Shown: one piece after another, positions 26,269 through 34,863 of the stretch
How positions within the stretch are numbered: position 1 is the first letter of the stretch
Layout of the letters: every line of letters begins with the position of its first letter
Source: Planctomycetota bacterium
GTDB taxonomy: Bacteria > Planctomycetota > J058 > JAJDCQ01
Length of the DNA: 64,000 nucleotides
Reading direction: 5' to 3'
Assembly: GCA_029260755.1 (NCBI GenBank)
Contig: JAJDCQ010000091.1
Location: forward strand, 1 to 64,000
Notes under the pieces: generated by a model
Told to the model about the DNA's origin: nothing
Database searches by the model: none
What the model saw: only the letters and a program-made list of their open reading frames with translations
Made by a program: the position numbers and the translations under genes

Positions 26269-27762
26269 ATGCAGCGACCCGTCTCCTCCCGATTCGCCTT
26301 CCTCGCGCTCCTGCTCGCGGTCGTCCTCGTCCCGCTCGCCCCCGGCTCGGCCGCGCGGGCCCAGGAACAGCCGACGCCCCTGACGCCGGAGCAGCTCACC
26401 GGGCGGGCGCAGGCACGTCTCCAGGCGGGCGACACGCTCGGCGCGGTCGAGGACCTCGACGCGGCGATCGCGGGCAAGCCCGACTTCGCGCCGGCCTGGG
26501 CCCTCCGGGGCGTGGCGCGGAGCCAGCTCGGCGAGGGCGAGGCGGCGCTCGCCGATCTGACGAAGGCCGTCACCCTCGATCCGGCGCGGGCCGAGCTCTG
26601 GTACTACCGCGCGAAGCTGCGCGCCGAGGCGAACGACCTCGCCGGCGCGCGCCGCGACCTCGACGAGGCGATCGCGCGGCGGGAGGGCTTCTTCTTCGCC
26701 TTCATGGATCGAGCGTCCGTCCGCCGGCGCCTCGGCGACCTCGGCGGCGCGATCGAGGACTACGGCCGCGCGATCGAGCTCCAGCCGAGCTTCGGCGGCG
26801 CCTACCACGACCGGGGGGCGGCCAGGATGGCCCGAGGCGACCCGCCCGCCGAGGTGCTCTCGGACTTCGATCAGGCGGTCAAGCTGCTGCCCGAGATGCC
26901 GCAGGGGTGGACCGGGCGAGGCTTCGTCCTCGGCGTCCTCGGCCGTCACGAGGAGGCCGCCGCCGACTTCGGCCGCAGCCTCGACCTCGACCGCGAGCAG
27001 CCGCGCGTGTGGCTCGCGAAGGGGCACGCCAACCGGCGGGCCGGCGACCTCGAGGCCGCCCTCGCCGACTTCGACCAGACGATCCAGCGGGCGCCGAGGC
27101 AGCCGGCCGGCTGGTTCGGACGGGCGACGACGCGGGCGCAGGCCGGGCTCCTCGACGACGCGATCGGCGACTTCGACCTCGGCCTCGGGATCGACCCGAG
27201 CAACCCCCGCGCCCTCCTAGGGCGCGGAGCGACCCAGGTCCGGCGGCGCGACTTCGCGGCCGCGATCGCCGACCTCGACGCGTCGGTCGCCGCGGCGGAG
27301 ACGGCCGCGGCCGTCGGGCTGCGCGGCCGCGTGAAGGTCCTCGTCGGGAAGCGGGCCGAGGCGATGGCCGATCTCGAACAGGCGGCCCGGCTCGAGAAGG
27401 GCGCCGAGGCGTACTCGGCCCTGTGGCTCGTCTGCTTCGGCGGGGCGCGCGAGCGACTCGAGGAGGCGAAGAGGGAAGGCACGGGTTGGTTCGTCGAGCT
27501 CGCCCGGTTCGTCCTCGGCGAGATCGACGCCGCGACGCTCCTCGCCCGGGCGGCCGACGCCCCGAGCGACGTCCGCCGCCGCGAGCAGGTCTGCGAGGCG
27601 CACGGCTTCATCGGAGTGATGGCGGACGAGGCGGGCGATCACGCGAGGGCCCGGAGCCACTACCGGGCGTGCGTCGAGACCGACATCCGAGCGTTCAACG
27701 AGTGGGTGTGGGCGAAGGTGCGGTTGCCGGCGATCGATGATCGTCGGTGGGGTCCCTTCTAG
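26269..27762 (+). CDS. Exported TPR-repeat protein
   Basis: 497 residues with a signal peptide (cleavage after SAARAQ, about residue 33). About nine tetratricopeptide repeats follow from residue 45 to about 375, each close to A-x2-DLD-AI-x-PDFAPAW-RG-A in form. TPRs provide a scaffold for protein contacts; the position suggests a periplasmic assembly role. The last 120 residues are less regular and end with KVRLPAIDDRRWGPF. GGAGG precedes the ATG. It is followed by an inverted-repeat element rather than a clear terminator. Confidence 0.85.
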   Translation: MQRPVSSRFAFLALLLAVVLVPLAPGSAARAQEQPTPLTPEQLTGRAQARLQAGDTLGAVEDLDAAIAGKPDFAPAWALRGVARSQLGEGEAALADLTKAVTLDPARAELWYYRAKLRAEANDLAGARRDLDEAIARREGFFFAFMDRASVRRRLGDLGGAIEDYGRAIELQPSFGGAYHDRGAARMARGDPPAEVLSDFDQAVKLLPEMPQGWTGRGFVLGVLGRHEEAAADFGRSLDLDREQPRVWLAKGHANRRAGDLEAALADFDQTIQRAPRQPAGWFGRATTRAQAGLLDDAIGDFDLGLGIDPSNPRALLGRGATQVRRRDFAAAIADLDASVAAAETAAAVGLRGRVKVLVGKRAEAMADLEQAARLEKGAEAYSALWLVCFGGARERLEEAKREGTGWFVELARFVLGEIDAATLLARAADAPSDVRRREQVCEAHGFIGVMADEAGDHARARSHYRACVETDIRAFNEWVWAKVRLPAIDDRRWGPF

Positions 27763-27773
27763 GAACGACGAAT

Positions 27774-27867
27774 CTCGCGCAAAGGCGCAAAGGCGCGAAG
27801 GCGCTCGGGCGGATCCAGACCTCGGCTCGGAGCAACGACCCTTTGCGCCTTTGCGCCTTTGCGTGAG
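27774..27867. repeat. GCGCAAAGGCG-type inverted-repeat element
   Basis: The left arm (27774-27795, CTCGCGCAAAGGCGCAAAGG and on) and the right arm (about 27845-27867) are inverted copies, each built from repeated GCGCAAAG / CTTTGCGC units. The centre of about 50 bases is unique. A transcript would fold into a long hairpin. It sits 12 bases after the TPR gene stop, between two genes of the same direction. This type differs in sequence from the CACGGAG elements but has the same design. Confidence 0.85.
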
Positions 27868-27979
27868 ACTCCAGTCTCCCGTCGCCTCCGGAACCGCCGA
27901 CTCTGCGTGAACTGACCACGAAGGGGCGGACGACCCGAGACGGCTTGTCTCGCCCGACGCCGTCCGATAACCTCTCGCC

Positions 27980-30562
27980 GTGCCCGAGATCGCCCCCTTC
28001 CGCGCCGTCGTCTACAACGTCCCGCTCGACGGGGTCGTCTGCCCTCCGTACGACAAGATCGACGACGCGCAGCGGGCCGAGCTCCTCGAGCACTCCGAGC
28101 ACAACGCCGTCCGGATCGTCCTCCCGCGCGACGAGGATCCCGACCCCGACGGCGGCTCCCGGGACCGCTACCGGAAGGCCCGCGCGGTGTGGGAGCGGTG
28201 GCTCCACGACGGCATCCTCGGGAAGCGGCCGCAGCCGGCGATGTACGTCCTCCGGCAGACGTTCGAGACCCTCGGGCGCCCCGGCACCCGCGAGCGTCGG
28301 GGGCTGCTCGCGCTCCTCCGGATCGATCCCGACGACAACCCGAAGGTGCTCGCCCACGAGCAGAGCTTCGACGGCCCCCGGCGCGACCGGGAGCGGCTCG
28401 GCGAGGCGCTCGCCGGCGACTTCGATCAGATCATGCTGCTCGTCGAGGACGAGGACGGCGGGATCCGCACGATCCTCCACGAGGCGGTCGCCGCCGGGCC
28501 GGCCTTCCGCAAGGCGAAGGTGGCCGCCCACGGACGAGACCGCGCCGAGATCCATGCCCTCCACGAGGTGACCGACGAGGGCGAGATCGCCGGCCTGCGC
28601 GAGGCGCTCCGCGGCAAGGACCTGATGATCGCCGACGGGCACCATCGATTCGCCGCGGCCGTCGCCCTCGCGAAGGCCTCGGGGCAGTCGATCTGGCGGC
28701 AGGTGGTGATCTTCTCGGCGAGCGACCCCGACTGCGTGATCCTGCCGACCCATCGGCTGGTGAGCCCCGCGGAGCCCATGCGGGCGCGGGTCGCCTCGAT
28801 CGCCGAGGCGCTCGACGGCCTGGCCCGGATCGAGGAGCCGGCCACGGCGCTCGGTCGACGCGTCGGCCCGGGCGAGGCGGCGTCGCCCGCCCTCGGCGAG
28901 GATCCGCTCGCCGACGCGGTCGCCGAGGAGCTCGCCGCGCTCCCCGACGACGTTCCGGGCGCCGCCGTCATCGTGGTCCGGGCGCCCGGGGCGAACGCGC
29001 CGGTGCTGCGGCGGGTGATCCCCGAACCGAACGCGGCGACCGGCCCCGACGACGAGCCGCTCGCCGAGCCGCTCCGGAGCCACGACGTCGCGGTGGCGCA
29101 GCGCCTCGTCCTCGAGCGCGCCCTTGGGGTGGAGCCCGAGGCCATTGCCATCAGCGTCGACTTCCACCGCCACATCCCCGACGCGCTCGCGGCGCTCCGA
29201 CGCGGCGAGGGCAGCGTCGTCCTCTTCCTTCGCCCGACCCGCGTCGATCAGGTGATCGCCGTCTGCAAGGCCGGCGCGCGGATGCCGCAGAAGTCGACCG
29301 ACTTCTACCCGAAGCTCCTCTCCGGCCTCTGCGGCTACGACCACCGCGACGCGCCGGATGCGAGCGGGGGGACGCCGCCGACGACGATGAGCGATGACTC
29401 GGCGCCCGCGGCCAGCCGCCCCGTGAAGCCGGACGGCGACAAGCGGACGACGTCGCGCTCGGGCCGGATGAAGGCCCGGATCCTCGGGGCGACGCGGCCG
29501 CGGCTCTTCATCCCCGGTCCGACGAACGTCGACGAGGCGGTCCGCAAGGCGATGACGGCGCCGATGATCGGACACCGGAGCGATGACTACCGGGAGCTCC
29601 ACTCCGAGATCAAGCCGCTCCTGCGCGACCTCTTCATGACCGAGGGGCGCGTCCTCGTGATGACCGCGAGCGCCACGGCCGGGATGGAGGCGGCGATCCG
29701 GAGCTGCGTCGGCGGACGGGTCCTCGCCCTCGTGAACGGCGCCTTCAGCGAGCGCTGGCGCGAGATCGCGATCGCCTGCGGCAAGGAGGTCGACGCCCTC
29801 GAGGTCCCGTGGGGGAAGGCGATCCGCGCCGTCGACGTGGCCGCGGCGCTCGAGGCGAAAGGTCCCTACGACGCGATCACCGTCGTCCACAGCGAGACCT
29901 CGACCGGCGTCCTGAACCCGCTCTTCGAGATCGCGCAGCTCCTCCGCAACCACAAGGACACGATGCTGATGGTCGACACCGTCAGCTCCATGGGCACGGT
30001 CGCGATCCCGGTCGACCGGCTCCGGATCGACGTCTGCGTCACCGGGTCGCAGAAGGCGCTCGCGCTGCCGCCGGGGCTCTGCTTCGTCAGCGTGAGCGAG
30101 CGGGCGCTCGAGCGCGCGAAGAGCGTGACCGGACGGGGGCGCTACCTCGACCTGATCGACGCGGCCAAGTACGACGACAAGGACATGACGCCGAGCACGC
30201 CGGCGATCTCGCTCCTCTACGGGCTGCGCGTCGCCCTCGAGCGCATCTTCGAGGAGGGGCTCGACGCGCGGTTCCAGCGCCACCTCGTCATGGCCGCCCG
30301 GTGCCGGGCCTGGGCCAAGGAGCGGTTCGCTCTCTACCCCGAGGAGCCGCACGTCGCCTACGGCCTGACGACGGTGACGAACACGCGCAAGCTCGACATT
30401 GGCGCCCTGAACTCCTATCTCTCGACCGATCACGGGGTCGTGATCTCGAACGGCTACGGCAAGCTCAAGGACGAGACGTTCCGGATCGGTCACATGGGCG
30501 ACACGACCCTCGAGGAGCTCGACGGACTGCTCGACCTGATCGACGCCTACGTGGGGTTCTGA
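27980..30562 (+). CDS. Fusion of a DUF1015 protein with a class V aminotransferase
   Basis: 860 residues in one uninterrupted frame. Residues 1 to about 455 are DUF1015: FRAVVYNVPLDGVVCPPYDKI, EDEDGGIRTIL, the conserved ADGHHRFAAA (about 217-226), and closing MPQKSTDFYPKLLSGL. A Ser/Pro/Lys-rich linker (about 460-500) leads to a fold-type-I PLP aminotransferase of the serine-glyoxylate/phosphoserine type (about 505-860): FIPGPTNV, MIGHRSDDYRELH, VVHSETSTGV, VDTVSSMG, with PLP Lys692 in VTGSQKAL. The two domains are normally separate genes that often lie near serine-synthesis genes. The fusion suggests a serine or phosphoserine role for DUF1015. GTG start at 27980. An internal ATG near 29387 could permit a separate aminotransferase chain. 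Confidence 0.88.
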   Translation: MPEIAPFRAVVYNVPLDGVVCPPYDKIDDAQRAELLEHSEHNAVRIVLPRDEDPDPDGGSRDRYRKARAVWERWLHDGILGKRPQPAMYVLRQTFETLGRPGTRERRGLLALLRIDPDDNPKVLAHEQSFDGPRRDRERLGEALAGDFDQIMLLVEDEDGGIRTILHEAVAAGPAFRKAKVAAHGRDRAEIHALHEVTDEGEIAGLREALRGKDLMIADGHHRFAAAVALAKASGQSIWRQVVIFSASDPDCVILPTHRLVSPAEPMRARVASIAEALDGLARIEEPATALGRRVGPGEAASPALGEDPLADAVAEELAALPDDVPGAAVIVVRAPGANAPVLRRVIPEPNAATGPDDEPLAEPLRSHDVAVAQRLVLERALGVEPEAIAISVDFHRHIPDALAALRRGEGSVVLFLRPTRVDQVIAVCKAGARMPQKSTDFYPKLLSGLCGYDHRDAPDASGGTPPTTMSDDSAPAASRPVKPDGDKRTTSRSGRMKARILGATRPRLFIPGPTNVDEAVRKAMTAPMIGHRSDDYRELHSEIKPLLRDLFMTEGRVLVMTASATAGMEAAIRSCVGGRVLALVNGAFSERWREIAIACGKEVDALEVPWGKAIRAVDVAAALEAKGPYDAITVVHSETSTGVLNPLFEIAQLLRNHKDTMLMVDTVSSMGTVAIPVDRLRIDVCVTGSQKALALPPGLCFVSVSERALERAKSVTGRGRYLDLIDAAKYDDKDMTPSTPAISLLYGLRVALERIFEEGLDARFQRHLVMAARCRAWAKERFALYPEEPHVAYGLTTVTNTRKLDIGALNSYLSTDHGVVISNGYGKLKDETFRIGHMGDTTLEELDGLLDLIDAYVGF

Positions 30563-30669
30563 CCGCCGCGACCCGCTGCCGCCCTAGGGGTTGCATTCAC
30601 GACGGCCGCCCCCTAGAATTCCGCCGCCGTCCTCCCTCACGGGCTCACCCCGGGACGGCCGAGGTGGCC

Positions 30670-31836
30670 GTGGAGCACGTCGACTTCGGAACGCAGAAGG
30701 CGCACATCGCCGACGCTCGAGAGCGGCTCGACGCCGGATCGAGCGACGACGGCGATCTTCGCGCGTCGCTCGACGGGATCGCTGGCGAGGCGAAGCGCCT
30801 CGAGCGCCTCGTCAAGCGGAACCGCCTCGACTTCGCGAGCTACCTGGAGATGGCCCGGCAGGTCAACAGCCAGGGCCTCGATCACGGCAAGATCGAGTCC
30901 TACGTCCGGAATCTCCTCTCCGGTCGTCTCTTCGCGACCCGCGTCTTCCTCATGCGGGAGGGGACGGACAAGGATCGTGAGGGGATGCTCTTCTCCCTGC
31001 AGGGAGGCGTCGAGATCGAGCTCGACGCCGGCGGCGCGGTCGCCGAGTGGCTCGTCAAGGTGCAGACCCCGTTCTCGGTCGGCAGCCGCGAGGCCGAGCT
31101 CGAGCAGCACGCGCTCCTCGAGACGATGCGGGGCGCCAAGGTCGAGGTGATCGTGCCGCTCGTCCGGACCGACCATCATCGGCGCGACCTCAAGGGGATG
31201 CTTCTCCTCGGGCCGAAGCTGAACGGTGAGGCCTACGACGACACCGACTTCGAGTTCATGGGCTTCCTCGCCGAGATGCTGGCGATCGCGCTCCACAACG
31301 CCTACCTCTACTACCGCTCGACCCACGACGCCCTGACCCGCGTCTACACCCGCGGCTACCTCGACGTCGTCCTCGCGCAGGAGATCTCCCGCACGCGGCG
31401 CCAGCTCGACCGGACCGAAGGGCAGCGGCCGGGGCTGAGCGTCCTGATGATCGACATCGATCACTTCAAGCAGGTGAACGACTCGCTCGGCCACCAGACC
31501 GGCGACGCCGTCCTGCGCGAGGTGGCCCAGGAGCTCGCCCGGGGGCTTCGCGACTACGACACCCTCGCCCGCTACGGCGGCGAGGAGTTCGTCGCGCTCC
31601 TCCCGGACACGCCGAAGCGCCTCGCCGTCGAGGTGGCCGAGAGGCTCCGCAGCGCCGTCGAGGGACTCGAGAGCCCGTTCGGAGAGGAGCGGCCGGTCAC
31701 GATCAGCCTCGGGGTCGCCGGCTTCCCCGAGGACGGGACGTCGATGGGGCAGCTCCTTCAGGCGGCGGACGAGTCGCTCTACCAGAGCAAGCAGTCGGGC
31801 CGGAACCGCGTCACCGTGGCCGGCGACGACGGCTGA
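30670..31836 (+). CDS. GAF-GGDEF diguanylate cyclase
   Basis: About 388 residues, soluble. A short N-terminal helical region is followed by a GAF-like sensor domain (about 60-215) and a GGDEF domain (about 220-385) with FKQVNDSLGHQTGDAVL and the active-site motif GGEEF (303-307), expected to make cyclic di-GMP from GTP. The inhibitory I-site RxxD (RDYD) lies five residues before GGEEF, so product feedback is likely. The GTG at 30670 has GAGG five bases upstream; a GTG at 30664 in the same frame is the alternative. It follows the DUF1015 fusion gene by 107 bases and precedes a second GGDEF gene. Confidence 0.88.
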   Translation: MEHVDFGTQKAHIADARERLDAGSSDDGDLRASLDGIAGEAKRLERLVKRNRLDFASYLEMARQVNSQGLDHGKIESYVRNLLSGRLFATRVFLMREGTDKDREGMLFSLQGGVEIELDAGGAVAEWLVKVQTPFSVGSREAELEQHALLETMRGAKVEVIVPLVRTDHHRRDLKGMLLLGPKLNGEAYDDTDFEFMGFLAEMLAIALHNAYLYYRSTHDALTRVYTRGYLDVVLAQEISRTRRQLDRTEGQRPGLSVLMIDIDHFKQVNDSLGHQTGDAVLREVAQELARGLRDYDTLARYGGEEFVALLPDTPKRLAVEVAERLRSAVEGLESPFGEERPVTISLGVAGFPEDGTSMGQLLQAADESLYQSKQSGRNRVTVAGDDG

Positions 31837-31859
31837 TCGGCCCGGGCGGAACCCCCAGC

Positions 31860-33050
31860 ATGCCTCTCGACGACGACCCCGAGCAGACCGGGCAGAAGCT
31901 CCAGGCCGAGCGCCAGCGCGCCGCGATCCTCGAGCATCGCGTGGCCGACCTCGAGAGCGAGCTCGAGGAGAGCAAGCTGGTCGCCGGACGGACCGACGCC
32001 CTCCGCGGCGAGCTCGATCAGCTCGACGCGCGGCTCGACCACATGACCGAGCTCGGCAAGGAGCTCAACGCCCTCTCGTTCGATCAGGTGCGCGACGCCT
32101 GCGAGCGGCACCTGCCGTTCGTCGTGGCCGCCCACCGGATGAGCGTCTACGTCCTCGACGAGGATGGGCGCTCGCTCCGTCTGGTCGCTCACAACCACGA
32201 GCGGCCGGTCGCCGACCTGGTCAGCGTCGGCGACGACAGCCGCAGCATGATGCGGATCGCGATGGAGGAGGGGCGGACGGTCGTCGTCAGGAACGTCGAC
32301 GAGTTCCGCGACCAGCACGGGCTCCCGAGCGGGGCGGGCAGCCACGCGGCCGACTACAAGACGAAGAGCTGCGTGATCGCGCCGCTCATCTCGGGCGGCA
32401 AGATCCTCGGCGTCCTCAACCTGGCCGACAAGAAGGACGGGACCGACTTCACCGAGTCGACCGACCGCAAGTTCATCCAGCAGATCGCCGACCTCGTCGC
32501 GATCGCCCTGCGCAACAGCCTCCTCCTCGAGAAGCTCCGGCGCGTCCAGAGCACCGACGGGCTGACGCAGCTCATGAACCGCCCCGCGTTCATCGCCGCC
32601 CTCGACAACGAGGTGAAGCGGAGCCGGCGCTACGGCGCGCCGCTCGCCCTGATCCTCGTCGACGTCGAGCGGTTCCGCCTCATCAACGGCAACCACGGCC
32701 ACGCGGTCGGCGACCGCGTCCTCGGCGAGGTGGCGGCGCTGCTCACCCGCAGCGTCCGCGAGATCGACGTCGTCGGGCGCTACGGCGGCGACGAGTTCGG
32801 CATCATCCTCCCGCAGCAGGACGCCGAAGGCGCCCAGGTGGTGGCCGACCGACTCTCGCTCCTCAACTGCGAGCTCGACGGACCGCAGGGCAGCCGGTCG
32901 ATCATCGTCAAGCTGACCGTCGCGACGAGCATCCTCGAGCGGCAGCAGGACTCGACGGCGCTCCTCGAGCGGACCGAGGAGGCGCTCCTCCACGCCAAGC
33001 GTCGGGCCGCCGAGCGCGATGCGGCGCCGGAGGTCGACCCGGCCGACTAG
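31860..33050 (+). CDS. Coiled-coil-GAF-GGDEF diguanylate cyclase
   Basis: 396 residues. An N-terminal coiled coil (about 10-70) leads to a GAF domain (about 70-225: VYVLDEDGRSLRLVAHN, VIAPLISGGKILGVLNLADK) and a GGDEF domain (about 230-385) with GGDEF at 309-313 and an I-site REID five residues before it. It should synthesise cyclic di-GMP under control of a GAF ligand and be product-inhibited. It starts 23 bases after the previous GGDEF gene and shares its domain order but is only distantly similar, so this is not a recent tandem duplication. The acidic C-terminal tail is probably disordered. A cluster of repeats begins right after its stop. Confidence 0.9.
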   Translation: MPLDDDPEQTGQKLQAERQRAAILEHRVADLESELEESKLVAGRTDALRGELDQLDARLDHMTELGKELNALSFDQVRDACERHLPFVVAAHRMSVYVLDEDGRSLRLVAHNHERPVADLVSVGDDSRSMMRIAMEEGRTVVVRNVDEFRDQHGLPSGAGSHAADYKTKSCVIAPLISGGKILGVLNLADKKDGTDFTESTDRKFIQQIADLVAIALRNSLLLEKLRRVQSTDGLTQLMNRPAFIAALDNEVKRSRRYGAPLALILVDVERFRLINGNHGHAVGDRVLGEVAALLTRSVREIDVVGRYGGDEFGIILPQQDAEGAQVVADRLSLLNCELDGPQGSRSIIVKLTVATSILERQQDSTALLERTEEALLHAKRRAAERDAAPEVDPAD

Positions 33051-33576
33051 CTGGGTTGGTGTTGGGTTGGTGTGTCGCTTCGCGACGAGGATGTCACCAC
33101 GGAGACACGGAGGACACGGAGGACTCACGGAGAGACGCGGGCAGCGCCTCCTGGGTTGGTGTTGTGTTGTCGCTTCGCGACGAGGATGTCACCACGGAGA
33201 CACGGAGGACACGGAGGACTCACGGAGAGACGCGGGCAGCGCCTCCTGGGTTGGTGTTGTGTTGTCGCATCGCGACGGGGGTGGAACCACACGGAGACAC
33301 GGAGGCACGGAGGAGCTTCGGGGGACGCGTGATCTCCGTCGAAGAGAACGGGCGGACGGACGGGCGAACGGACGCACGAACGGTTGGGCGAACGCGCCAA
33401 CCCGGAACGAGCTCTCGCCTCTTTCTCAGGGAATCCTCCGTGTCCTCCGTGTCTCCGTGGTGACATCCCACCATCGGAGCCGAAAAGACCAACCCGGAAC
33501 GAGCTCTCGCCTCTCTCTCAGGGAATCCTCCGTGTCCTCCGTGTCTCCGTGGTGACATCCTCCTCGCCGAAGGCGA
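33051..33576. repeat. Compound cluster of five CACGGAG-type repeat copies
   Basis: Three direct copies start at about 33051, 33151 and 33246 (spacing 100 and 95 bases); each has CTGGGTTGGTGTTG, a small hairpin (GTCGC-TTC-GCGAC in the first, 33074-33086) and GATG...CACGGAGACACGGAGG. Two inverted copies follow at 33397-33468 and 33489-33560 (spacing 92), each with CCAACCCGGAACGAGCTC and CTCCGTGTCTCCGTGGTGAC. A capping hairpin CTCGCC-GAA-GGCGAG is at 33562-33576. Between the sets lies GC-rich sequence with repeated CGGACGGACGG-like units (33350-33385). The cluster fills the whole 541-base convergent gap between the GGDEF and glycosyltransferase genes. Direct copies are nearly identical, implying recent amplification. 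Confidence 0.88.
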
Positions 33577-33591
33577 GCCCGGTGCCACCCG

Positions 33592-34863
33592 CTAGAGGCG
33601 CAGCCCCAGCGACGCGAAGCGGTCGTACGCCGCGAGGACGTCGTCGGCCATCGCGTCCAGCCCGAAGCGCGCCCGCGCCCGCGCGAGGGCGGCGGCGCCC
33701 ATCGCGGCTCGACCCGCGGGGTCGTCGGCCAGGCGCCTGAGCGCAGCGGCGAGGGCGGCCGGCGCGTCGGGGTCGTCGTCGCGGTCCTCGATGAGCAGGC
33801 CGGTCTCCTCGTCGGCGACGATCTCGGGGAGGGTGCCGCGCTGGCTCGCGATCGTCGCCTTTCCGGCGGCCATCCCCTCGCGGACGGCGCGGCAGGTGCC
33901 GTCGGTTCCCGGGACGAGGTAGCAGACGCAGTCCATTGCGCGGATCGCCTCGCAGAAGCCGTCGCCATCGACGTAGCCGGGGAAGATCGCGGTCGACTCG
34001 TCGAGGCCGAGGGCGCGGGCCGGGTCGATCCCGACCTCCTGGAGCCTCGTGCCGCGGCCCATGACGAGGAGGCGCGCGTCGAGGCCGTCGTCGCGGAGCC
34101 GCTTGATCGCCGCGAGGATCACCTCGAAGCGGCGGTGGGCCTGGACGCGGGCGATGACGCCGACGACGAAGGCGTCCTCGGGGATCCCGTGGGCGGCCCT
34201 CGGGCTCTTGCCGGCGGCGACGGCGTCGGTCGCGAGGGGGCGGTCGGGGTCGAAGCGCAGAACGTCGATGCCGGGCTCGATCGTGACGACGCGCCCCGGC
34301 GGCACGCTGAAGACCTCCTGCGCGGCCTCGGCGATCGAGGGGGCGGAGGCGATCAGGCCGTCGGTGAGGCGGGCGAGGGCGTAGCGGTCGCGCCAGCCCG
34401 GCGTCGCCTCGGCTCCGTCCTCGCGGGTGCCGGCGCGGGTTCCGCCGGCCGCGTCGTAGAAGCTTCGGACGACGAGGAGGGTCCGGCTCCCGTCGACCTT
34501 GACGACCTTGCGGGCCGCCCGCCCGCCGGTCAGGTGATCGCCGCGCAGGTGACAGTGGACGACGTCGACGCTCTTGCCGAGGGCGTCCTCGGCGAGCCAG
34601 CGCCGGATCCGTCCGGTGTCGCGCCAGATCGCGAGGGGGCGGAAGTGCTTCGGGAGGGCGACGGCGAGGTCGGGCTCCTCGAGGCCGAGGGCGCGGGCGC
34701 GGGTCTGCACCGCCGTCTCGGGCACCGGCGTTCGCTCGGGATCTGGCGAGAGGAAGAGGGCGCGGATCCCGTCGCGCTTGCTCTGCGCCGCGGCGAGGGC
34801 GAGGGCGAGGTCGGCGGGCCCGGTCCGCTTGTGGTTGCTGAAGAGGTGGAGGATCACGGTCAT
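33592..34863 (-). CDS. GT4-family glycosyltransferase
   Basis: 423 residues of the GT-B fold with retaining GT4 features. The N-terminal acceptor domain starts LHLFSNHKRTGPADLALALA. The C-terminal donor domain has VGVIARVQAHRRFEVILAAI, LVMGRGTR, IFPGYVD and the GTDGTCRAVREGMAAG / E-x7-E region near 330, then ETGLLIEDRDDDPDA. It probably adds a sugar to a surface polysaccharide or lipid core in the cytoplasm. It is the last gene of a three-gene operon, overlapping the kinase gene by 4 bases (ATGA). The donor sugar cannot be deduced. Confidence 0.85.
   Translation of the reverse strand: MTVILHLFSNHKRTGPADLALALAAAQSKRDGIRALFLSPDPERTPVPETAVQTRARALGLEEPDLAVALPKHFRPLAIWRDTGRIRRWLAEDALGKSVDVVHCHLRGDHLTGGRAARKVVKVDGSRTLLVVRSFYDAAGGTRAGTREDGAEATPGWRDRYALARLTDGLIASAPSIAEAAQEVFSVPPGRVVTIEPGIDVLRFDPDRPLATDAVAAGKSPRAAHGIPEDAFVVGVIARVQAHRRFEVILAAIKRLRDDGLDARLLVMGRGTRLQEVGIDPARALGLDESTAIFPGYVDGDGFCEAIRAMDCVCYLVPGTDGTCRAVREGMAAGKATIASQRGTLPEIVADEETGLLIEDRDDDPDAPAALAAALRRLADDPAGRAAMGAAALARARARFGLDAMADDVLAAYDRFASLGLRL

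Noticed and set aside
29387..30562. Separate aminotransferase gene starting at the internal ATG
   Set aside because: No stop codon separates it from DUF1015 and no good ribosome site precedes the ATG; kept as a fusion with the internal start as a note.
30589..30669. Start of the GGDEF protein upstream of 30664
   Set aside because: The frame upstream is the out-of-frame end of the fusion gene and has no domain content; the GTG at 30670 has a ribosome site.
33051..33576. Possible CRISPR array because of regularly spaced direct repeats
   Set aside because: Repeat units are about 95-100 bases with no short spacer-repeat alternation, inverted copies follow, and no cas gene is near.
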